Shown here in pieces: positions 44,595 through 54,175 of a stretch of 64,000 nucleotides of DNA. The stretch's first letter is position 1. Every line of letters starts with the position of its first letter. The notes below the pieces were generated by a model. It saw nothing but the letters and a program-made list of their open reading frames with translations. It was not told the origin of the DNA and searched no databases. Both the position numbers and the translations under genes were made by a program. The DNA comes from Berberis thunbergii (Eukaryota > Streptophyta > Magnoliopsida > Ranunculales > Berberidaceae), in contig QNQO01000836.1 in the NCBI GenBank assembly GCA_003290165.1, forward strand, positions 1 to 64,000, read 5' to 3'.

Positions 44595-46566
44595 ACTGTG
44601 TAAAGGGTGCTTTGAAGGGGAAGACCGTATTACTTGTGACACATCAAGTTGACTTCTTGCATAATGCAGATCTCATATTGGTACGTATACATTTCTGTAA
44701 GAGCGAGGTAGAAGAATGTATTAATACATTTAAACTTATCAAACCCGACCACTTGGAATGAAATTTGTTTATGTCGTTCTTATTGTTGTCTAAAAATTCA
44801 CAACTTAATTATGTATTAGGCCTTTTGATTAAGTTGTACTCATTATGGCTGATTGTATATGTTGGTGAAAAACTGTCAACGGGATTGGGCTTGATTCCTC
44901 CACTATGAAGCATATGAGAAAACCTTTTTCATTGATTGTTATTCATGCAAAAAGCAAAAAGAGTTTTTATTTTTTTTGAAAAATTGACTTCTCAAGGGAA
45001 AACTTTTTGTAAAAATTGATCTTCCATGAGATCTTATTTATTTTCTTGAAGAGAATGCCAGTTTGTGTTGAATTGTTTCATCAGTGAAGTATGGGGGCGT
45101 TTTTCATAAGCCTTTGTTGTTGGTAATGATGTCAATAGTAAATTGTATAGTTGAGCTTTTGTTTCAATAGTGAAATTGCAATTCAAATTTACGTTCTTGG
45201 TATCCAATTCAGGTAATGAGAAATGGGATGATAGTTCAATCTGGAAAGTATAATGAACTTCTTGAATCTGGCTTGGATTTCAAAGCTCTTGTTGCTGCTC
45301 ACGAAACCTCTATGGAACTAGTAGAGCAAAGTAACAATGATACAGAAGAGTCACCAAATTCACCAAAATCCTCTTCTCCCAGGGTGGCCAACGGTGAACC
45401 TATGCCTACAAATGTACCCAGTTCAGAGAGTGGAACCTCTAAGCTCATTGAAGATGAAGAGAGAGAAACTGGACAAGTTAGCTGGCAAGTTTACAAGGCA
45501 TATGGTACTGAGGCTTATGGGTGGTGGGGTGTGGTAGTAGTGTTGATATTGTCGATTATGTGGCAATTCTCCGTTATGGCAGGGGACTATTGGCTGGCAT
45601 ATGAGACTGGAGCTAAACGTGCAGCTTCATTTGATGCTTCGTTCTTCATTGGCATCTATGCGATCTTAGCTGCAGTTTCTATTGTGCTGGTGCTGATTAA
45701 AGACTTGTTTATTACAGTACTTGGCCTCAAGACTGCTCAAATTTTCTTCAGACAGATTCTTCATAGTATCTTACATGCTCCTATGTCATTCTTTGATACC
45801 ACACCTTCAGGAAGAGTTCTAAGTCGAGTAAGTTTAGTAGTGCAATTTTATGATTACATGGAATTGTCAATGAAAATTAAATAGTGCAAAAGTCCAACTT
45901 AGAATCACTAAATCAACATATTTCTTAGCGAAGCATTTGTTCGGGCTGGAATATTTAACTAGTGATTTGATTTTGTAGGCATTGACAGATCAAAGTAACA
46001 TCGACTTCTTAATCCCTTTCTTTGTGGGTATGGCGCTTTCCTGTTATGTTTCAGTGCTTGGAGTTGTGGTAATTACATGTCAAGTTGCTTGGCCTACAAT
46101 TTTTTTCATTCTTCCACTTGGTTGGTTGAATGTCTGGTACATGGTATAGACCTCTTCCCCTTTGTTTATACTCTCCTTTCATCTTTATTGCTTTATCCTA
46201 CTCCACAATATGCACGATTGTATTTAGCTATAGGCATGGATGTAATTGTCCTTGAATCTTTTGGTTTGCAGCGATACTTCCTTGCATCATCTCGTGAATT
46301 GACTCGCCTTGACTCCATCACGAAAGCTCCTATCATCCAACATTTCTCTGAAAGTGTTGCTGGGGTTCTAACAATTCGGAGCTTCATAAAGCAGGATATC
46401 TTTGTTCAGAAGAATTATGAATACGTGAATGCAAATTTGTGTATGGATTTTCACAATAACGCATCCAATGAGTGGCTAGGATTTCGCATGGAATTGCTTG
46501 GGAGTGTCGTACTCTGCATTTCTGCTTTGTTCATGGTCACATTGCCTAGCAGTCTCATCAAGCCAG
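44595..46566 (+). pseudogene. Captured fragment of an ABCC (MRP-type) transporter
   Basis: Exons about 44595-44680, 45213-45827, 45979-46143 and 46272-46566 give one uninterrupted reading when spliced. The piece starts inside an exon near the end of nucleotide-binding domain 1 ([20 protein letters not shown], with the H-loop histidine), goes through the linker ([20 protein letters not shown]) and into transmembrane domain 2 ([68 protein letters not shown]). It resembles ABCC4/ABCC14. NBD2 is missing. This is the longest captured coding piece, and it lacks stops or frameshifts. Confidence 0.9.
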
Positions 46567-46796
46567 GTGTGCATCTGCCAACAAATTTTATTATTGTTCA
46601 CATACAAAGGCATTGACTGTGTGTTCATGAAACAATTTGAGATTGGTCTACCTGGGAAAACCAAGTACCTGAATATACCATAACAAAAAGATAGTCTAGA
46701 TGTTTGAGATTCTTCTATAAAACTGCTGAAAGTAAAAATTCCGCCCATATTAGTTATTGAATTAAAATAACCACACATAATTATCTTAAAATGCAG

Positions 46797-48193
46797 ATAG
46801 CTCAAGTTCACCGTGCAACTCTCAAGGATGGACGGGAGGTGGTGGTTAAAGTTCAGCACGAGGGTATCAAGACAGTCATTCTAGAGGTTTTTCATGCTTA
46901 ATTTCTCAACAAGATTAAGATGAGTATAATGTTGGCCTCAATCATTCATAGCTATTGCATGTTCTTTTACAAGACTTGAAAAATGCCAAGTCAGTAGTTG
47001 ACTGGATTGCATGGGCTGAACCACAATACAATTTCAACCCATTGATTGATGAATGGTGCAAAAAATCTCCTAAAGAGCATGACTTCAATCATGAAGCCGG
47101 TAAAATGCCTCATGTAAATAACAGCTAACATTAATGATGTTGAATGGGAACTCCTTGATGTATTTAATCTGCTATTAGCACACTGAGCATCTAGCATACA
47201 TCTAATAGTATCTAATTAATTTGTCTTTGTACCTGTAGAGAATACAAGAACAGTTTCCAAAAACCTAAGATGCGATGGCGAAAAAAGTGTTATCATGCCT
47301 GAGACTAATGTGGATGTATTGTTACCAGAAGTTATTCAGGTATTTTATGCTTGAAACCCCATGCTTTTTTAAACTTTAACTTGCAGCTCTACACAAATAA
47401 AGATGACTGTCTCCCCCCCCCCACTCCATCAATCCCACAGAGTGTATCCAATGTTAAGTTCGGGCAATGTATCAATGTATTTGGTTAACATGCTGGGGCT
47501 ATTACGATTTGGCACATTCGTCAAAAATAATGGAAGAGGGTGGGTTGTTTATTGTTAGTCTGAATTTTGAAACTGAAAATTTGAGCATATGCAGTAGAGC
47601 ATGTCTAAGGAGAAATCATGTTAAAAAAAAGGAAAATGGGGGGTTGGGGGACTGTGATGAGAAATATGAGTACACAATTTTCTCCATAACCATATCTTTC
47701 TTTTTCATTTTATTTTTGTTCGTTCTTTTATGACAGTCATCTGAAAAAGTCCTCATATCAGAGTACATGGATGGGATCCGTCTAAGCGACAGTGCAACAT
47801 TAGAAGTTTTTGGTGTTGACAAACAAAAGCTCATTGAAGAAATCACCCGTGCATATGCCCATCAAATATATGTTGATGGATTTTTCAATGGTGATCCACA
47901 TCCTGGTATGTACTCCCGTATCATGATGGACTAAGTTTTGCACTGAATCAATTCATTATCAATGATAAGTTGGTCTAGTTGAATTGCATTTCACGACACA
48001 TTTTCCATGATTGGTTTGTTCGATAAGTCTATGTCTTTGATGCCTTTTTTGGCCTTTCCCTCCTTTTGCAGGGAATTTCCTTGTGAGCAAGGAACCCCCT
48101 CATCGCCCTATTTTGCTCGACTTTTGGCTTACAAAGGTGATATCCAGTTCTATGAAACATGCACTAGCAAAGATGTTTCTTGCATCTGTTGAG
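46797..48193 (+). pseudogene. Captured fragment of an ABC1/AarF-type atypical kinase
   Basis: Exons 46797-46886, 46974-47099, 47239-47339, 47737-47905 and 48072-48193. They encode IAQVHRATLKDGREVVVKVQ (nucleotide-binding Lys region), DWIAWAEPQYNFNPLIDEW, VLISEYMDGIRLSD, FNGDPHPGNF (catalytic Asp/Asn loop) and LLDFWLTK. The DFG metal-binding motif, DFG-LTK in relatives, reads DFW here, a loss of the conserved glycine. The exon 2 acceptor reads ACAAGAC, and the phase to exon 1 is off by one. The N-terminal KxGQ motif is missing. ABC1 kinases act in plastids and mitochondria on prenylquinone metabolism. Confidence 0.9.
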
Positions 48194-48719
48194 GTTTGTA
48201 CTCTCTCGAATTATTAAGCCAAGTTCTAGAAAATGTGCGAACCTTTATGAGTAGGTGATTCTGGTCTTTGGTTAATTCCTAGTTTTTTGTTAATTGAAAT
48301 TGTCGTGATAATTCTGTAGTCTTGCAATAGCTAATTGTTCACATTAACTTTCACGAGTCTTAAACAACAAGAATGAATCACAATATCATAACTTCAGGCT
48401 GTCATTAAGTTCTTTTTCAATTGCTTGCAAATTTCTTTCCCTATCTTCCTTTCCATCTCTATCTTTAACTAGTTAGATTATGATTGAAATTAATTTTGTG
48501 GAATAATGTTGACTGATGCTTAGTTAAGTATGTATAAGACTGAGGATGTGAAGGGAAAAACATAGAAATTATTGTTTGGCTTGTAATTGTTGTTCAGCAT
48601 TACTAAATCAACAAAGTTAAAGTCGTCTACTTCATGTCATACTTTGTAATATTGCCCAGTTTTATCATGTCATACGTTGTAATATTGCTGCCACTAAGAC
48701 AAGTTTTTAATCTTTTCAG

Positions 48720-49214
48720 GCAGTGGAACAGAGAACTAAACCTGAAGACAGATACCGAACTGGTATTGTTGGGAGTAAACCCACAACAGAAGTGATATCT
48801 ACTCTATCGTTCTCTGACTTTTCAAAACCCCATACCAAGCAAGTTATTGGAAATTTCAGCAGTAATGACGATATTGTATTTCCTGATCCCGATGGAAAAT
48901 CAGTGGGACTACATCAGTTTTACGAGGCCAAGTTGGCTTCACTGATACGAAAGAACAGTACTCTAGAAGAACGACTGGCAGCTGCATTGGCTAGCAAGGA
49001 AGGTGCGGAGAGGAATTTGTCATCTGTTGCTAAAAGTAGACAGGACATGGAGAAAAAGTTGGGTGACACAGTAAGGGAAATGGAACTGCTGAAAGTGAAA
49101 CTTTCTAGTGTAGAGCTTGTACAAGAAGAAGCCAATAGTCTATCTAATATCGTGCATTCTGATAATGTACGACTTGAGCATGACGTGGCTTTCCTTGACT
49201 ATCACTGTATTTGA
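48720..49214 (+). pseudogene. Captured C-terminal coiled-coil exon of a kelch-repeat protein (tentative)
   Basis: After acceptor TTTTCAG at 48719 the frame runs AVEQRTKPEDRYRTGIVGSK, STLSFSDFSKPHTKQVIGNF, GKSVGLHQFYEAKLASLIRK, then a heptad-rich coiled coil (LEERLAAALASKEGAERNLS...) and HSDNVRLEHDVAFL, after which it diverges and stops at 49214. I associate this with the region after the kelch repeats in plant proteins of the At5g18590 type or ACBP4/5-like; this is from memory. Its first codon is in phase with the last ABC1 kinase exon. Confidence 0.55.
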
Positions 49215-49254
49215 GATATTATTTGATAGATTTTGACTCAATGTAATACATTTT

Positions 49255-49380
49255 CTTATTAATTACATTACTTTGCCTCCATTAATTACATTACTTTGCC
49301 TCCATTATTTGATAGATTTTGACTCAATGACTCAAAGTCATTTGATAGCAAAAAAAATAAAATAAAAATAAAAATAAAAA
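49255..49380. repeat. Short tandem repeats before right end of CACTA C
   Basis: TTAATTACATTACTTTGCCT(CCA) is present twice in tandem (23-bp unit) and TTTGATAGATTTTGACTCAATG flanks it on both sides, followed by an AAATAAAAATAAAA run. This is a junction-associated duplication between the last captured exon and the subterminal array. Confidence 0.8.
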
Positions 49381-49794
49381 ATTTGCCACGGTTTTAAACC
49401 GTGGCTAACTATTGCAACGGCTAAAAACCGTGGCTACCTTGCCACGGCTTATAACCGTGGCTAGGGTTAGCCATGGCTTAAAACCATTGCTACTTAATTA
49501 GACACGGTTTAAAACCGTTGCTAGTATCCATACTTTATCACGGCTTAAAACCGTGGCTATTTTTGCCACGGCTAGAAACCGTTGCTATTCTTCTTGCAAC
49601 GGTTTAAAACCGTGGCTAAATGCTGAAAATCATTACCCCTGTTCAAGCATAAAAACCGTTGCTAAACATTTAGCAACGGTTTATAACCGTTACAAAGAAT
49701 TTCGCGACGCCTCTGTAGCCCACGGCTCTTAGCCGTGGCAATGGGTTACGCCCACGGTATAGAACCGTTGCTAATGAGGGTTTTTGGTGTAGTG
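49381..49794 (+). repeat. Right subterminal array and terminus of CACTA C
   Basis: GCCACGGTTTTAAACCGTGG-type units, ending CCCACGGTATAGAACCGTTG...GGGTTTTTGGTGTAGTG at 49794. The last 130 bp (TTCGCGACGCCTCTGTAGCC...) closely parallel right end 1 at 24300-24398. Confidence 0.93.
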
Positions 49795-51170
49795 AGTGGT
49801 CTATACACTATGAGTGAGGCGAACTGTGCAACACTTACAATGACTCGTGCTTCTGAACTAACTGTTGCACGTGCTGGTAATGTCGTCATTATGATGATGT
49901 GCAGGAACGTACTCCCCGGCTGTTGTTGGCGATGCGAGCATTGATTGGGAAGTAAGCTCTGTTAAGAAGTGTACAGATCGCGATGCTACAGTTATTGCTA
50001 GAGGTGCCATTAATGTTGGCTCAAACATCCAAAAAAGGGAAAGTTCCCAGGCCCGCTAGTCTATCTAAGCTGTGGGCGATCAATTATGGTCATGTTCTGA
50101 AGAAGAAGAAACTTGTCACTTCAGTTCATGGTACTATCAACGCTCATTTCTTCTGGTATCTTTCAAAAAAAGTGATCATGTTGTTGATCCTATGAGTCTA
50201 GAGATTGAGGAGATAAATCAAACTCTTGAGAGGAGCAAAAAGGAGGTTTCTCGTCATTTGGATAATAATGAGAAGAGTCTTGTCTCCTCGTATGGCATGC
50301 TCAATTCCACCGACTTGTTAGTTGATGATTCCCGCATTATTGACCACAAGATGTTCTAGCTCGGTGTTGAACTGTCTAATAATCCGAACAACACAAAGAC
50401 TTTGGCTTGATTTTAAGTTTGACTCCTCGTTGGAAGATCAAGTCGTTGCTTGAATTTGGAGTTCTAAGCCTCTTATTTCTTCTACAGTCACGGGTACCCA
50501 TGGAGTTGCCTGCTACCAGTCCTACTGCTGTCACTTTTGAGAAATTCAACTGGTCTTCTGAGGTTGACTTGCAAGATAGTGCTCGTAATCTCATTGTCGA
50601 TTGGCATGGGCGGTTGGTCGAGAGGGCTTTTACACTCGTACATCCGCAATGTAATCACCTCAATGAAGGTCTCAAGCACCTCATGGGGGGATCAATCACC
50701 TTGTTTATGTTGGCTTTATGGGGTCAAATTATAAGCATGCACGTGATCAGTTGGCGTTTGTTGAGCGGAAGATGGTGGGGCAAGCCTTGGTTCTTTCTCA
50801 TGTTCTCTTTAAATTTGATCCGCTAAGAGTGCAATATTCAAAGCATGAGAAGGACACTAAAGTTGCTCAGACTTTGCTAAAGGAAGTTGAGGTTTTTCAG
50901 AATAACTTTGCAACATGAGACCTCCGAGTCGAAGTTCAATAAGCTACATTCTCAGTTGAGTATCACTGAGAAGGAACTGTCCAAAGGAAGGGTTGATCGT
51001 GGTGAGGCCAAGCATTCTGCTACAGAGTACTCTGCTAGTTTGAAAGCTTCTATGGAGCAAGTTGCACAGTTGAATATCGAGTTTGCTACTACCAAATCGG
51101 CAGCTCCTGCTAGGCATACTCCTGTCGAGAGCAAACTCGGTTTCTCGGGCTGAGCTTGAGCAGTTACTGA
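49795..51170 (+). pseudogene. Antisense ORF of Tat element 1, second part
   Basis: Begins with the AGT target-site copy and continues the frame interrupted at 39268 (GLYTMSEANCATLTMTRASE). Further pieces in varying frames include SLEIEEINQTLERSKKEVSR (50190-50260), VPMELPATSPTAVTFEKFNW (50490-50550) and a coiled-coil tail LHSQLSITEKELSKGRVDRG (50945-51010). Frames change several times and stops occur, so no product is expected. The homologous ORF in Tat element 2 starts at 54176. Confidence 0.6.
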
Positions 51171-52034
51171 TAAATTGAAAACTGCAGAAGCAGTGGACTA
51201 GAAAAGAGTAGTCAATGGTCGTCATGACTTCCTTGACTTTATAAAGTCGCAAGGTTTGGATTTGTCAAAGTATCATTGTTATGGCGAATAGTCTTCGAGG
51301 ACGAAGATGAACCCGTTCTGGATACACGGAGTGATCAAGTTGATGGGAACCGTCATCTCTTTGTTTGACCGAACCTGTGCCATTAAGTGATATTGTCACT
51401 GATATGAATACTCGACCTCCTCTGCATGCTTGTCTCTGAACGATCCGACTTATGTAATTCCTCCCAATGTAATGAGATGAAGAATAAATGAAAATCTTTA
51501 TTTTATTTATCATTGTCGTTTGTATTCAGTATGCCTTTTTGTCTAAATTGTTAGACTTAACTGTTTTTTGCTTTCACCATTGCTAATTGAATTCTAACTT
51601 TGTCTGTCTGAATTTTCCCAAATGTGCTTCGTGATTTGACATATTAGTTTTGCATAAGCTCTTTATCTATTTCGACTTTGTATGTCTGGATTGTATTTTG
51701 ATGCCATACGTTTTAGTCGACAAGAGAGAAAGTCTGGCTCATATGTCCAGGTACTTATTACTTCATGGTTGATTAGATCAGAAGTTTCATTTTTATGCTT
51801 GAGTTGTTTGTCCTGATACATATATTTAGACTTTGCTCGTAGCTCAATACTTTGGTTCTGCTATGTGTTTTTCGAGTAAACTCTTAAGTCTGATTGTTTC
51901 ATCTGGACTAGACATCATCGCTTGAATGCAAAATAAAGGATTTAAACTTTGAAGTTTATTGATAATATTGTTTCAAATGCTCTACATTCCACAGCCGTCA
52001 TAGTTGTTCACCCTCCGTACTTCCCAATTAATAT
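51171..52034. other. Retroelement 3' region, no coding sequence
   Basis: AT-rich. Near 51990 CTCTACATTCCACAGCCGTC is a relative of TTCTACATTCCATGGCCTCG at 57738, which lies just beyond the pol end of Tat element 2; so the pol end of element 1 should follow, but the sequence instead passes to an LTR fragment at 52035. Confidence 0.45.
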
Positions 52035-52180
52035 TGATGTAATCGATTCCTAGTCTCCTTCCTCGCCATTACCTAGACCTGCACAAGTAGCACACGTAAG
52101 CCAAAAACCACATTATGGTTGCTGATGCTTAAGTTAGATAAGGCATATGAGAGGTTGTAAACTGTAAATTGGGATTATGT
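52035..52180 (-). repeat. LTR fragment fused to protease sequence
   Basis: TGTAATCGATTCCTAGTC, then CCTGCACAAGTAGCACACGT and GATGCTTAAGTTAGATAAGG, follow the first 150 bp (left end on +) of the LTRs at 53262 and 62129. At TTGGGATTATGTC the match stops and the sequence becomes protease-coding DNA (GCCTCCATCTGGCAGAGC, as at 61068). The junction marks a deletion or recombination. Confidence 0.75.
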
Positions 52181-52182
52181 CG

Positions 52183-53250
52183 CCTCCATCTGGCAGAGCA
52201 AGGGCCTCCCTAGTATGATGTTGTAGGTGGACGACGCATCGACCACCGTGAACTCCTGAAGAATTATTTCTAAAGTTCTGGTTCTCCTGCCATTAATGTT
52301 AGTCAGATCTTCCCCTTAGGAGATACTTTTCCTTGCGGAGTCCGACGAGTGGATCTTCTGAGGGGCTTAGGTTTTCTTTCTTCAGTTGCACGTTTTGGAA
52401 CGTGTTGAGGAACAGTACATTCGAACAGCTTTCGGTGTTTACCAAAGACCTTCTTACTTCCCAGTTGACTATTAAGAACAATATTACCAAGGCATCATTA
52501 TGCGGGCTGCTGACGCCCTTGAGGTCCCTATCTATGAAAGTCAGGGGCAGGCTCCGGATTTGGGCTCAAACGTGTTGTATTTGGTGGTCCTCAAAGGCTG
52601 ACTTGGTCCTTAATTTGCGGAGCCATCTTTTTTGGGACCTATTGGACCATTCGATTTTTTAGCAGATCCATTCTAGGATGTACACTCCATTGTCGTCCCT
52701 TTTTTTGTCTCGGAGGAAAGAAGATTTCTTTTCGGATTTCGCTTATTTCTTAGCGGTCAACACCTCGTCTAAAGTGATATACCTCTGGGCGTCCCTTAGA
52801 AGGTTTGCCATATTGGTTGGGGGGTCCAGGGTGACAAAACTATATAACTAGCCACCCTCAGTCCCCCGGTGAAGGCAGTGATGGTTGTTTCGTTGTTACA
52901 CCGTTGACGAGGTTAACTAGTCATTGAAGCGCGTGACTTATTCCCTCAACGTCCCATCTGGCTTCCATTTCATGGATTTGAGCGTCTTCACCATTTGTAT
53001 GATTTATTTCATATGAGTTGATAGTAGACCCATACTCGAGTCCACCGTGGCTGCCACTAGAACGAGGGACTAAAGGGGGTTCTCTTGGGTGGTTTGTACC
53101 AAAACGGGAGGCACCCTGTTAGTTCGAGCGTTCGAGGGCTCAACAAATTTTACATAGGTGCGAGACCTTGTTGTCTCTATATTTTTAGTTTTTTTGGGAA
53201 AGGCGGTACTACTGTTTCTTTTGAAAAACTCTGTCGTTCCTCACGGACGG
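52183..53250 (-). pseudogene. Tat-type gag and protease, element 1
   Basis: Parallel to 60990-62112 and in the same orientation. The protease region reads ILFLIVNWEVRRSLVNTESC, so the D-T-G active site is N-T-E. NLSPSEDPLVGL follows in frame. Gag lies toward 53250 but is frame-broken. The locus ends at the primer-binding site. Confidence 0.7.
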
Positions 53251-53261
53251 CGCCAAACTAA
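53250..53261 (-). other. Primer-binding site, element 1
   Basis: On the - strand TTTGGCGCCGTC begins five bases after the LTR end (TACA). TGGCGCCGT at this place is the usual tRNA-primer match of Tat/Ogre/Athila-type elements. The same sequence lies next to the 62129 LTR. Confidence 0.75.
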
Positions 53262-53948
53262 TGTAATAGATTCTTGCACTCCTTTCTCGCCGTTCTTTTA
53301 GACTTGCACAAGTAGCATATGTGAGCGAAAGACCGTCGTGTAGCAACCGATGACACTCTAATGCTTAAGTTAGATTGGGCTTAGGAGAGGCTTAAAACTG
53401 TAAATTGGGATTTTGTAGCGTACCTTAAGTTCATCGACCTTATCTCCCTTTTATAGTGTGAGAGTCCTTGTTCGGCTAGGGCTTTGTTAGCAGTTTAGGG
53501 AAAGAGATCTTGCTGGGGATCCTTTGCTGTTTTGGAGTTGTCCTTGTAGAGAAGTTTCCCTACATAGCTTGTTTTCCTAGATCTACATGAAAGGTTTCCG
53601 TTCTTAGTGTTGTCCATGCAAGGAAGTATCCTTGCCCGATTTATACTCTAATATTTGTTTCCTAGTTGGAAACGATGTATTAGTGGTATGTTTGTCTTGG
53701 GTCGATTCCCCATATATTTTCCTTATAAAGGCTTACTCTTGCCTTATCAGGCTTACGAGTATTGGGCTTGACTGCATGATGTATGGACTTATTAAGGCGT
53801 TGCAATTCGGGTCCAACATTCTAGAATCTACCAATAGTGGGCTCAATGCTGTCCGGGCCTCGTTGGAATGAGCGTGCAATCGGACATGTTTTATTCTGTT
53901 GATCATGAAATGCATACGGTGCAATTTAGATGACGGTTAGGTGTATCA
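53262..53948 (-). repeat. Tat LTR shared by elements 1 and 2 (687 bp)
   Basis: On + it runs TGTAATAGATTCTTG...GTGTATCA; on - it starts TGATACAC and ends TACA. The copy at 62129-62797 matches along the full length, and both are followed on the gag side by TGGCGCCGTC. It serves as 3' LTR of element 2 and 5' LTR of element 1; no target duplication flanks it, consistent with a recombinational tandem. Confidence 0.85.
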
Positions 53949-54175
53949 TATGTCCATTAAATCTCTTTTGAGAGAATTTGTACAGTTGTGATGATTGAAC
54001 CTAAAACATTGTGTCGAGCGGTGCATCATCATTAAATTGAGTATGTGATTGCTCATTAAAAGAGGTTGTGCGACTCTTTGGTGCTTATATAGCTTGTTGC
54101 CTCTTCAAGGAAGAGTTTATTTACTTTTGCATCTCTTTTGCCTCCTTTCTTTTTGAAAGTTAAAACTTTCTCTTC

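Larger units (their letters stand above)
39269..49794 (+). mobile_element. Complete Pack-CACTA element C (10,526 bp) with host-gene fragments
   Basis: The left terminus CACTACACCAAAA at 39269 and right terminus TTTTTGGTGTAGTG ending at 49794 are flanked by the 3-bp target duplication AGT (39266-39268 and 49795-49797), as CACTA elements require. Between the subterminal arrays there is no transposase; instead there are pieces of at least seven host genes, all on + and with introns. It is non-autonomous and would depend on transposase supplied in trans. Both flanks belong to one retroelement antisense ORF. Confidence 0.93.
37357..53948 (-). mobile_element. Tat-lineage Ty3/gypsy element 1, rearranged, split by CACTA C
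   Basis: On the - strand from 53948: LTR, primer-binding site, gag/protease (53250-52183), a stray LTR piece, then, without RT or integrase, the extra + strand ORF (51170-38665, interrupted by CACTA C), a polypurine tract and two tandem LTRs. Loss of RT-integrase and the mismatched LTR sequences at the two ends show it is a recombinant of related elements rather than one simple insertion. Confidence 0.65.

Noticed and set aside
46496..46683. + strand frame overlapping the ABCC exon in another register
   Set aside because: Shadow of the ABCC reading frame, which spans the exon without stops and carries the family motifs.
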